Shown here one piece after another: positions 56,907 through 64,000 of a stretch of DNA of 64,000 nucleotides. The translations under genes and the position numbers were made by a program. The stretch is from Bradyrhizobium sp. BRP22 (GTDB taxonomy: Bacteria > Pseudomonadota > Alphaproteobacteria > Rhizobiales > Xanthobacteraceae), in assembly GCF_020194175.1 (NCBI RefSeq), contig NZ_JADYVX010000001.1:372001-436000 (forward strand). The letters are read 5' to 3'. The stretch's first letter is position 1. The number at the start of each line of letters is the position of its first letter. The notes under the pieces were generated by a model. That model was given only the letters and a program-made list of their open reading frames with translations. It had not been told where the DNA came from and did not search any database.

Positions 56907-57572
56907 ATGGAGGCCTTTCAGATGACTCCTGAAGGCAAAGCACCAAAGTCCGCCCGCGGCAAGGCTGCCGTCACCGGCGACAATTCGTCGGGCAGCGGTT
57001 ATCTCGACGGCCAGATCCTGATCGCCATGCCGGTTATGAGCGACCCCCGCTTCGAGCGCTCCGTCATCTACATGTGCGCGCATTCCGCCGAGGGGGCAAT
57101 GGGCATCATCGTTAATCGTCCGGCCGGAAGCATCGACTTCCCAGGGCTCTTGGTGCAACTCGACATCATCCAGAAGGCCGACCAGATCAAGCTGCCGGAA
57201 AATGCCGAGACCATGAAGGTGATGAAGGGCGGTCCGGTCGATACCGGCCGCGGCTTCGTGCTGCATTCCAGCGATTTCTTCATCCAGGACGCGACACTGA
57301 ATATCGACGACGACATCTGCCTGACCGCGACCGTCGATATCCTGAAGGCGATCGCCAAGGGCTCCGGCCCCAGGCATGCGATCCTGGCATTGGGCTATGC
57401 CGGGTGGGCCCCGGGGCAGTTGGAAAACGAGATCCAGCACAATGGCTGGCTGCATTGCGACGCCGATCCGGACCTGATCTTCGGCGACGACGTCGAGGAC
57501 AAATACTCGCGCGCCCTGCGCAAGATCGGCATCGACGTCGGTATGCTCTCAAACGAAGCCGGGCACGCGTAG
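56907..57572 (+). CDS. YqgE/AlgH family protein (UPF0301)
   Basis: A 221-residue protein: [41 protein letters not shown] is the YqgE core (residues about 31-72, shown in part), with [14 protein letters not shown] and [16 protein letters not shown] following. Structure known, function unclear. The N-terminal 30 residues are low-complexity; ATG 56922 is an alternative start. Confidence 0.92.
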   Translation: MEAFQMTPEGKAPKSARGKAAVTGDNSSGSGYLDGQILIAMPVMSDPRFERSVIYMCAHSAEGAMGIIVNRPAGSIDFPGLLVQLDIIQKADQIKLPENAETMKVMKGGPVDTGRGFVLHSSDFFIQDATLNIDDDICLTATVDILKAIAKGSGPRHAILALGYAGWAPGQLENEIQHNGWLHCDADPDLIFGDDVEDKYSRALRKIGIDVGMLSNEAGHA

Positions 57573-57578
57573 GTCCTT

Positions 57579-57682
57579 GTCATGCCCCGCGAAGGCGGGG
57601 CATCCAGTAAGCAGCAGCCTGTCCGCTCAATTCACCGCCGTTTCTGGAATGCTGGATCGTCCGGTCAAGCCGGACGATGACA
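57579..57682. repeat. Palindromic repeat, GTCATGCCCCGC family
   Basis: Starts with TGTCATGCCCCGCGAAGGCGGGGC and ends CCGGACGATGACAG. It shares CATCCAGTA and CTGGAATGCTGGATCGTCCGGTCAAGCCGG segments with the repeat at 32101-32240. It lies between convergent stops. Confidence 0.8.
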
Positions 57683-57705
57683 GCGGACGTGCGTGCGAGC
57701 ACGAT

Positions 57706-58593
57706 TTACTCCGCCGCCTGCTGCGCGACGGTCGGCTCGGTGCCGGCTACGGTGGCGCGGCGCATGTCGCGCGGCTGCGACTGGTCGTAGCGGCGGACGC
57801 GATGCATGGTCTGGCGATTGTCCCACATCACGAGGTCATGGACCTTCCACTTGTGGACATAGACGAATTCCGGCTGGGTCGCGTGCTCGGTCAGGTCGCG
57901 CAGCAAGAGCCGGCCCTCCGGCATGCTCATGCCGCGCACCGCGCCCGCATGCGATGAGAGATAGAGCGATTTGCGGCGATGCACCGGATGGGTCCGCACC
58001 AGGCGCTGCAGCACCGGCTTGAACATCTCCTTCTCCTCGTCGGTATAGTCGAGGAAGCCGAGCGAGCCGCGCGAATACATCAGCGAGTGCTCGCAGATCA
58101 GGTCCTCGATGTCAGCCTTGGTCTCGTCGTCAAGCGCGTCATAGGCCGCACGCATGTCGGCGAACTCGGTATTGCCGCCCTTCGGGTTCACCACCCGCGC
58201 CGACAACAGCGAGAATTTCGCCGGGATCGGCCGGAACGAGCTGTCGGAATGCCACAGGCAGTTGCCGAGATTGAACAGGTGGGTGCGGTGATCCTTGGGC
58301 AGCGGCTTGCCGTCCTTGCCAAGGTTGCTGACATCGTTCAGCCCGGAGGCGAGGCGATAGTCCTCCTTCTTGGTCACGGTGCCGCCGCGCGCGTTCTCGC
58401 GCTCGCCGAAGTTCAGCGCAAAGGCCAGTTGCTGCTCGTCTGTGATGTCCTGGTCGTGGAAGACGAGCACGGCATATTTGTCCATCGCCGCCTCGACCTC
58501 GATCGCCTCCTGCCCGGTCAGCGGCTTTCGCAGATCGAGCCCTGTGACCTCACCGACGAAATGCGGGTGAAGCTGCCGGATCGCGATGGCCAT
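57706..58593 (-). CDS. TauD/TfdA-family dioxygenase
   Basis: A 295-residue Fe(II)/2-oxoglutarate dioxygenase. Iron ligands H115 and D117 (WHSDSSF) and H264 (TMHRVRRYD) are present, with a 2OG-binding arginine after it. It hydroxylates a small acid such as taurine, a sulfonate or an aryloxyacetate; TfdA-like features (WHSDSSFRPIPAK) favour the aryloxy or alkyl-sulfate side. No transporter is adjacent. ATG 58593. Confidence 0.9.
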   Translation of the reverse strand: MAIAIRQLHPHFVGEVTGLDLRKPLTGQEAIEVEAAMDKYAVLVFHDQDITDEQQLAFALNFGERENARGGTVTKKEDYRLASGLNDVSNLGKDGKPLPKDHRTHLFNLGNCLWHSDSSFRPIPAKFSLLSARVVNPKGGNTEFADMRAAYDALDDETKADIEDLICEHSLMYSRGSLGFLDYTDEEKEMFKPVLQRLVRTHPVHRRKSLYLSSHAGAVRGMSMPEGRLLLRDLTEHATQPEFVYVHKWKVHDLVMWDNRQTMHRVRRYDQSQPRDMRRATVAGTEPTVAQQAAE

Positions 58594-58725
58594 GGCGTTC
58601 TCTCCTCATGTGCGGGCGGGTTTTCCCGCTTCGTTTGAGGAAAGGCTATCCCGTGACGTTGCCGTGTCAACGCGCCGCCGGCGCATGGCCCCTTGCGCGA
58701 AGCGTCTTGGAGACGTTGCGGCGCA

Positions 58726-59505
58726 TCACGCATTCCGCGCCATCAGCCCGCCGTCCACCGGGATCACCGCACCGGTCAGGAACGACGCCGCCGGCAGGCA
58801 CAGGCTCAAGGTCATGTGCGCGACTTCCTCCGGCTCGCCATAGCGGCCGAGCGCGGTGCGGCGCTTGGCGTAGATCGTCTTGTGCTCCTCCGGAATCCGG
58901 TCGGTGATCCCGGTGCGGATCGGGCCCGGGCAGATGCAGTTCACGGTGATGCCCTCGCGCCCCAGTTCCACGGCAAGCGAGCGTGTCAGCCCGGTGACGC
59001 CGGCCTTCGCCGCGGAATACGGACTGTGCAATGCGGTAGCGCCGAGCGCTTCGGTGGAGGCGATGTTGACGATGCGCGGGCATTTCGATTGTCGTAAGCG
59101 CGGCAAAGCGGCGCGGATGATGCGCTGATGCGCGGTCAGCATCACCGCGATCGCCTTGGTCCAGGCCTCGTCATAGCCGTCATCGTCGATCGCGACCCGC
59201 ACGGAAATACCAGCATTGTTGACGAGAATATCGAGCCCGCCGAAATGCGCGGCGACGTCGTTGACCACAGATGGGATTGCGTCGCGATCGGCGACGTCGA
59301 GCACCCACGCCTTGGCCTTCCCGCCGCTGTTGCCGATGTCCTGCGCAACCGCATCCGTGCCTTCGGTGGTGATATCGGTGACGGCGACATTGGCGCCTTC
59401 GGCGGCGAATACCAGCGCGGTGGCGCGGCCCATGCCGCTGGCGGCGCCGGTGACGAGCACGGTCAAACCTTTCACCGAGCGGCTGAGCTGTTTGAAATCG
59501 GACAT
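58726..59505 (-). CDS. SDR-family oxidoreductase
   Basis: A 259-residue classical SDR: TGAASGMGRATA (NAD(P) site, about 18-29), NNAG, SxxxY-K in STEALGATALHSPYSAAKAG and CPGPIRTGITDRIPE. Residue after the second strand (VTDI) suggests NAD preference. Start ATG 59505. The substrate is unknown; the divergent SDR upstream suggests a shared pathway. Confidence 0.88.
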   Translation of the reverse strand: MSDFKQLSRSVKGLTVLVTGAASGMGRATALVFAAEGANVAVTDITTEGTDAVAQDIGNSGGKAKAWVLDVADRDAIPSVVNDVAAHFGGLDILVNNAGISVRVAIDDDGYDEAWTKAIAVMLTAHQRIIRAALPRLRQSKCPRIVNIASTEALGATALHSPYSAAKAGVTGLTRSLAVELGREGITVNCICPGPIRTGITDRIPEEHKTIYAKRRTALGRYGEPEEVAHMTLSLCLPAASFLTGAVIPVDGGLMARNA

Positions 59506-59593
59506 CGCGTGACTCGTGGGATGGAGAGAGCTGGTTGCAGGATTGACAAGGCTGGCATCGATCCGCAGACAGGTCAAACAAGCAAGATCAGAG

Positions 59594-59636
59594 CATGATC
59601 CGGAAAAGTGGATACCGGTCTTTCGAAAAGATCATG
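59594..59636. repeat. Short dispersed repeat, CATGATCCGGAAAAGTGG family
   Basis: Third copy of the element at 14261-14303, between the two divergent SDR genes. Confidence 0.85.
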
Positions 59637-59652
59637 CTCAAGACAAAAATGA

Positions 59653-59687
59653 GATCATGATCCCATGAATCTGATCGGATCATGATC
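59653..59687. promoter_or_regulatory. Two GATCATGATC palindromes upstream of an SDR gene
   Basis: The 10-bp palindrome occurs at 59653-59662 and 59678-59687, centre-to-centre 25 bp, ending 17 bases before the ATG at 59705. They may be operator sites or an expansion of the adjacent repeat, whose ends are also CATGATC/GATCATG. Confidence 0.4.
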
Positions 59688-59704
59688 GACCGGAGGAACG
59701 GGCG

Positions 59705-60439
59705 ATGAACGAACTCGATTTCAGTGGCAAGCAGGTTCTCGTGGTGGGCGGCTCCAGCGGTATCGGCAACGGCATCGCACAGGCATTTCGCGCCAAGGGG
59801 GCGCGCGTGCATGTCTGCGGCACGCGCGCCAAGGCGATCGACTATTCGGCCGAGGAAGGGTCGCATCTCGAAGGCCTGGAATACTCGCAGCTCGACGTCA
59901 GCGACGCTCGCGCGATCGAGCAATTCAACCCAACCTTCGACCGGCTCGATGTGCTGGTGCTGGCGCAGGGCGCGGTGATCTACCGCCGCGGCGAGTTCGA
60001 GATGGAAGGCTTTCGCAAGGTCGTGGAGGTCAACCTCATGAGCCTGATGGCCTGCGCGACCAAATTCCAGAAGATGCTGAGCGCGAGCACGGGCTCGCTC
60101 ATCATCGTCAGCTCGACCGCCGCCTGTCATTCGACGATGGGCAATCCCGCCTACAATGCCTCGAAGACCGGCGCGGTCGGATTGACGCGGACGCTTGCCC
60201 AGGCCTGGGCCGAGGACGGCATTCGCGTCAATGGCATCGCGCCGGGCCTGGTCGATACCAAGATGACCAAGGTGACGACCGCGAATCCGAAACGGCTCGA
60301 AGGCGCGCTCGAGCGCATTCCGCTGAAGCGGCTCGGCACCCCGCAGGACATGGCTGGTGCCGCGCTGTTTCTGGCCTCGCCGCTCGCCGCCTACATCATC
60401 GGCCAGACCGTCGTCGTCGACGGCGGACTGATCCTCTGA
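59705..60439 (+). CDS. SDR-family oxidoreductase
   Basis: A 244-residue SDR: VVGGSSGIGNGIA (NAD(P) site), catalytic Ser-Tyr-Lys in SSTAACHSTMGNPAYNASKTG, then GIAPGLVDTKMTK. The NNAG motif is replaced by LAQG, seen in some members. The substrate is unknown. ATG 59705 has GGAGGAACGG. Confidence 0.88.
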   Translation: MNELDFSGKQVLVVGGSSGIGNGIAQAFRAKGARVHVCGTRAKAIDYSAEEGSHLEGLEYSQLDVSDARAIEQFNPTFDRLDVLVLAQGAVIYRRGEFEMEGFRKVVEVNLMSLMACATKFQKMLSASTGSLIIVSSTAACHSTMGNPAYNASKTGAVGLTRTLAQAWAEDGIRVNGIAPGLVDTKMTKVTTANPKRLEGALERIPLKRLGTPQDMAGAALFLASPLAAYIIGQTVVVDGGLIL

Positions 60440-60444
60440 TCACA

Positions 60445-60469
60445 GGAACCGCCGCGCCACTCGCCGGTT
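60445..60469 (+). promoter_or_regulatory. EcfG-type promoter of the CsbD-like gene
   Basis: GGAAC (60445-60449), 16-base spacer, GGTT (60466-60469), 32 bases before the ATG at 60502. One base off consensus. Confidence 0.65.
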
Positions 60470-60501
60470 ACCTTCTCCGACAATGGAGAGGAGTGACCGC
60501 G

Positions 60502-60870
60502 ATGGATAACGATCGGATCGCTGGTGCCGCCAAGGATTTCGCCGGCAAGGCCGAAGGTGCCGTTGGTGAAATGACCGGTGACAGCAAGACGGAAGCATCA
60601 GGCCGCGCGCGCGAAGCGGCCGGCACGGTGCAGAATCTCTACGGGCAGGCCAAGGATGCCGCGCGTGAAGCCGCAGACACCGCCGTCAACTATGCCAAGG
60701 AGACTTACGAGAGTCGCGGCGAGACCATTCGCAGCGGCCAGCAGGCGTTGACCAAGACCGTGCAGGACAATCCGATCGGCGCCCTGCTGGTTGCCGGTGG
60801 TCTCGGTCTTGCGCTCGGGCTGATGCTGACGCGCCCGCCGCGCCGCCCGCCACCGCGCTGGCGCTATTAG
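60502..60870 (+). CDS. CsbD-like stress protein with membrane anchor
   Basis: A 122-residue protein. Residues 1-60 are CsbD-like (RIAGAAKDFAGKAEGAVGEMTGD); 60-90 are amphipathic, and a C-terminal glycine-rich helix (NPIGALLVAGGLGLALGLML) with a basic Pro/Arg tail resembles DUF883/ElaB anchors. The ATG at 60502 has GAGAGGAG nine bases upstream; GTG 60493 is an alternative. Likely controlled by EcfG. Confidence 0.88.
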   Translation: MDNDRIAGAAKDFAGKAEGAVGEMTGDSKTEASGRAREAAGTVQNLYGQAKDAAREAADTAVNYAKETYESRGETIRSGQQALTKTVQDNPIGALLVAGGLGLALGLMLTRPPRRPPPRWRY

Positions 60871-60933
60871 AGCGAGCGACGCCATCAATGATGGGCACGG
60901 CGCGATAGACGCAGCTGTGCCCGCCCGGCGCCT

Positions 60934-62631
60934 TCACCATCTCAGGAAATTGCCGAACGGCGCTTCGGCCGAGCGTCCGACATTCGCCGGTGGACGAGGC
61001 ACGATCGGCGCTGGCGGACGTGGCGGCGGCGCCATCTGCTGGCGCGGCGCCGGTCCGGAACCAAAGAAATCGCCAAAGGTCGAGGCAGGCGGATTGGCCT
61101 GAGTCGGCCGGAACAGGCGCTTCTGCGGTGCCGGCTTTGGCGGCTGGGCGGGGGCCGCGGCGGCCGGCGCCAGTGCCGTTCCAGCTCCCGCGCTTGCGCC
61201 GGTCCCCTCGGGAGTGGTCGCGGCAACCGGCGTCTCGCCCTTGGCCTGCTCGCGACCGATTTCGCGGCGCGGCCAGACAAAATCGTCAGCGCGGCCGGCG
61301 GGCGGCGCGAGTGCTTCGCCCTTCACCAGCGTGCGTGCCGTGAGCGGATCGACCGCGGCGGGACGCGAGCCGGGCCCACCGAGCAGCTGATCGGTGCCGA
61401 CGGAGGAGGCGACCAGCGGCACGATCGGACCGGCCAATGGCCGCGCTGGCTGGCCGGGCGGGGCGCTGGCGTCAGGCGTTGCCGGCTCGCTCGGCAGCGC
61501 GATCGGCGTCGAGCGTGCGAGCAGCCGCGTCACCTCGCGCTCCGCATAATGCGCCAGCTTGCGCGCGCCGGCCTTGGTGAAGAAGACGCCATCGGAGGTG
61601 CGGAGCTGGCGGATCTGGCCCTCGAAATCCGGGCCCTTCTGCATGAAGCGACCGGCCTCGTCGACGAAGCCGTCCCAGACATCGACATAGGTGATGCCGG
61701 CCTTGGCCGCGCCTTCCCGGTACAGCGCATCCAGGAACAGCATGTCCGAGGTGCCCTTCTGGCCGCGGATCGCCGGCAAGCCGACCCACAAGACGGGCAC
61801 GCCCTTGCTCTTCAGCACGCCGATCAATTCGTCGATCTTCTTGTTGTAGAGCTCGACCCAGCGTTCGTCGCGGAATTCATAGACGCCGTTCGCCAAACGC
61901 GCGCTCCGCTCGGAGGCTGCGCTCTGCGGCGCATCGGCGGCATCATCCGGCGCCAACTCGGTATCGACCGGCTTGTCGTCCGGCTTGGCGGCGCCATCCG
62001 AAGGCTTGGTGTCCTTCGCATGGGCGTTCTTGTCGTCCTTCTTCTCGGTTTTCTTGTCGTCCTTCTTCTCCGCGACGGGCTCGCGGATCGAGACACGGTC
62101 GTTGAGGCCGAGCATCACCACGATCGCATCCGCCTTCTCGGTGGCGATGATGCCCCGCGCGGCAGCGGCCCAGTCCGAGGGCTCGCCCTTGGGCTGGTAT
62201 TTGATCAGGCCGGACACGGTCTTGTGCTTGCGGATCACGCCCATATCGGGCTGTTCGGAATAGGTGTCCTCGAGGCCATAGGCGAGCCAGTCCGCCATGG
62301 CATCGCCAAGCACCAGCACGTTGCGCTCCGGCACCGTGTCGCGCTTCGCCGGCGGCGGTGCTCGCGAAAAATCCTGGCGCTGCTGCTGCTGTTGTTGCTG
62401 TTGCGGCGGCGCCTGTTGGAAGGGGGTAAAGAAATCCGAGCCGAACCACCCGCCGTTGCTGCGCGGCGCCGGCCGCTGCTGCTGCGGCGGGCCGCCGAAA
62501 CCTGGAAAGCCGAAGAACTGCGCCGAGGCGGGACCGGCGATCCCGACCAGAAGCGCAATCGCCACCGCGAGCGCGACGAGGGGGCCGGTCTCGGTGAACA
62601 CGCGCAGGAAGGATTTTGGCTTCGGCATCAA
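60934..62631 (-). CDS. DUF459 SGNH-hydrolase-like exported protein
   Basis: A 565-residue protein with a signal peptide (about 14-38) and a low-complexity Pro/Gln-rich segment. A DUF459 SGNH domain follows: VLVLGDAMADWL (block I, with Asp-Ala in place of the usual GDS), GLNDR and FFTKAGARKLAHYAE (block V region). A Lys/Asp-rich insert (about 195-235) and a long Pro/Ala tail surround it. In related proteins DUF459 may act on cell-surface glycans. Start ATG 62631 or 62628. Confidence 0.82.
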   Translation of the reverse strand: MMPKPKSFLRVFTETGPLVALAVAIALLVGIAGPASAQFFGFPGFGGPPQQQRPAPRSNGGWFGSDFFTPFQQAPPQQQQQQQQRQDFSRAPPPAKRDTVPERNVLVLGDAMADWLAYGLEDTYSEQPDMGVIRKHKTVSGLIKYQPKGEPSDWAAAARGIIATEKADAIVVMLGLNDRVSIREPVAEKKDDKKTEKKDDKNAHAKDTKPSDGAAKPDDKPVDTELAPDDAADAPQSAASERSARLANGVYEFRDERWVELYNKKIDELIGVLKSKGVPVLWVGLPAIRGQKGTSDMLFLDALYREGAAKAGITYVDVWDGFVDEAGRFMQKGPDFEGQIRQLRTSDGVFFTKAGARKLAHYAEREVTRLLARSTPIALPSEPATPDASAPPGQPARPLAGPIVPLVASSVGTDQLLGGPGSRPAAVDPLTARTLVKGEALAPPAGRADDFVWPRREIGREQAKGETPVAATTPEGTGASAGAGTALAPAAAAPAQPPKPAPQKRLFRPTQANPPASTFGDFFGSGPAPRQQMAPPPRPPAPIVPRPPANVGRSAEAPFGNFLRW

Positions 62632-62776
62632 AGCTCGGTCGAAATGGATTTTGAAGACAACGCCATACTAGCGGAATCGGGCCGCAAGCGGGCATATTTT
62701 CCAGCATGGATCGGGCATCCGCCGCCGTCGTCGAGAGTGGCGGTCAAATAGCGGTATTTGGGCCGTTTTCGGGGAT

Positions 62777-64000
62777 TTAGCGCGCCCGCAGGCGCTCCAG
62801 CATGTCGGAGGTGGCAAATCCGTCGGCCGGTGTTCCAATCGACGCCTGAAAGCTGCGCAGCGCCTCCCGGGTCTGGCCGCCGATCTGGCCGTCTGGCGTG
62901 CCGCGATAGAAGCCGCGCTGGGCCAGGAGCTGCTGCAGTTCCAGCCGTTCGACGCGCGACAACACCCGTTCCTGCCGCGGCCAGGGTTGCACGAAGGGCG
63001 GCCCCCCGCGCAACCGGTCGGCGAAATGGCCGATCGCCAGCGCATAGGCCTCGGCCGGGTTGTATTTCATGATCACCCGAAAGTTCTGCAGCATCAGAAA
63101 GCCGGGGCCTTCGGCGCCGGCGGGTGCGAGCAGATAGGCTTTGGTGGCGGGTTGCGGGAACGGCTGGTTGTTGGCGCGCTTGAGGCCGAGCTGCTGCCAT
63201 TGCGCGAGCGTCATCGGCTTGGCGCGGTCCGCCAGCATGTAGTTGAAGTCCTTGGGAACGACGACTTCGTACCCCCAGCTCTGGCCGGTCTGCCAGCCGT
63301 CCTTTTTCAGGTTGTTGGCGGTCGAGGCGATCAGGTCGGTGGGGTCGTCGACGACGTCGCGCCGTCCATCGCCGTCACCATCGACGGCGTAGCGCTTGAA
63401 GGCGGTGGGCATGAACTGCGTCGGCCCGAACGCGCCGGCCCAGGAGCCGCGAAGCTGCTCGGGGCGGAGATCGCCGCGATTGAGGATCTCGAGCGCCGAG
63501 AGGAATTCGTCCTTGAAATAGGCCTGGCGGCGGCCGATGCAGGCGAGCGTGGCGGTCGATTGCACCACGCTGCGGTCGCCCATCTGGGTCGAATAATTGG
63601 ATTCGATGCCCCAGATCGCCGCGACCGCGTAGCGGTCCACGCCATAGGTTTTTTCCGCAGCGTCGAATTGCGCCTTGTATTTGGCGAGGATCTCGCGGCC
63701 CTTGGCCAGACGGTTGTCATTCACGAGGATGTCGAGATAGTCCCAGATCGCCTTGGTGAATTCGGGCTGCGAGTCCAACAGATCCATGATGCGCAGGTCG
63801 GGCGTGAGTCCGGCCGTGAAGCGCTCGAAATTCTCGCGTGTGACGTTGCGCCGCGCCGCGTCGGGCCACATCGAGGCGACACAATTGTCGAAATTGGCGG
63901 CCTCCTGCCGGATCGCCGCTGCGGTCATCAGCGGATGGCCGGAAGCGCCATCCTCGCCGCTCCATGGCGGGGCCGAACCGTCGCCGGCAGCGGCCGCCGG
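62777..64000 (-). CDS. Lytic murein transglycosylase (MltB-like), 5' part cut by window edge
   Basis: At least 407 codons, reading open to the window edge; the usual signal peptide is outside. The transglycosylase domain (SLT_2) has AAIWGIESNYST with the catalytic Glu, then GAFGPTQFMPTAFKRYAVDGDGDGRRD. A C-terminal peptidoglycan-binding domain (GFYRGTPDGQIGGQTREALRSFQ) ends the protein. It cleaves peptidoglycan to 1,6-anhydro products. An internal ATG at 63928 is not the real start: the preceding open frame (PWSGEDGASGHPL) is family-like. Confidence 0.92.
   Translation of the reverse strand, partial: PAAAAGDGSAPPWSGEDGASGHPLMTAAAIRQEAANFDNCVASMWPDAARRNVTRENFERFTAGLTPDLRIMDLLDSQPEFTKAIWDYLDILVNDNRLAKGREILAKYKAQFDAAEKTYGVDRYAVAAIWGIESNYSTQMGDRSVVQSTATLACIGRRQAYFKDEFLSALEILNRGDLRPEQLRGSWAGAFGPTQFMPTAFKRYAVDGDGDGRRDVVDDPTDLIASTANNLKKDGWQTGQSWGYEVVVPKDFNYMLADRAKPMTLAQWQQLGLKRANNQPFPQPATKAYLLAPAGAEGPGFLMLQNFRVIMKYNPAEAYALAIGHFADRLRGGPPFVQPWPRQERVLSRVERLELQQLLAQRGFYRGTPDGQIGGQTREALRSFQASIGTPADGFATSDMLERLRAR

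Overview
This 64 kb stretch looks like chromosome from an alphaproteobacterium of the Bradyrhizobium/Rhodopseudomonas type (Nitrobacteraceae). The basis is high GC, dense operons, a PhyR-NepR-EcfG stress switch, the full urt-ure cluster, Liv-type ABC transporters and several families of short palindromic intergenic repeats. No rRNA, tRNA, CRISPR array, prophage or insertion sequence was recognised.

Region by region: 0.1-1.3 kb holds two TadE-type pseudopilin genes. Positions 1.4-3.7 kb carry cspA, infA and rhlE (cold shock and translation). Positions 4.2-16.5 kb form one nitrogen supercluster, urtABCDE followed by ureD-A-B-[alarmone hydrolase]-C-[ABM monooxygenase]-E-F-G, with a sigma-54 type promoter in front. 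It would import urea, hydrolyse it and assemble the nickel enzyme. Positions 16.9-20.6 kb hold the general stress response core: an HWE-type histidine kinase with a degraded ATP site, ecfG, nepR and phyR. Positions 20.7-29.8 kb are rich in envelope and stress genes (DUF892, DUF883, AI-2E family, L,D-transpeptidase, CsbD, a small membrane peptide), many behind a GGAAC-N16/17-cGTT promoter as used by EcfG; a large chemoreceptor also lies here. Malate synthase G follows at 29.8-32 kb.

Positions 32.2-43.9 kb are a complete assimilatory sulfate block: cysD-cysN/C transcribed leftward, and cysG-DUF2849-cysI-DUF934-cysH followed by the sulfate ABC transporter (binding protein, cysT, cysW, cysA) rightward. 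Positions 44.1-47.3 kb hold a CAP-domain lipoprotein, a patatin phospholipase, 3-hydroxybutyrate dehydrogenase and a toxin-antitoxin pair whose toxin carries a premature stop. Positions 47.3-54.3 kb are a nitrilase plus a dedicated Liv-type ABC transporter with a divergent LysR regulator, and a control region full of dyads. The rest holds a polysaccharide flippase, a stand-alone DsbD-N-like protein, YqgE, a TauD-type dioxygenase, two SDR enzymes, another CsbD-like stress protein, a DUF459 SGNH protein and a lytic transglycosylase cut by the window edge.

The main signals for a second look are: seven EcfG-type promoters in one window; the degenerate stress kinase; a MESH1-like (p)ppGpp hydrolase inside the urease operon; the nonsense-mutated toxin; and the nitrilase/LysR intergenic region, with its ribosome-site hairpin, 20-bp operator and sigma-54 consensus. 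All promoter and function calls were made by eye from sequence.
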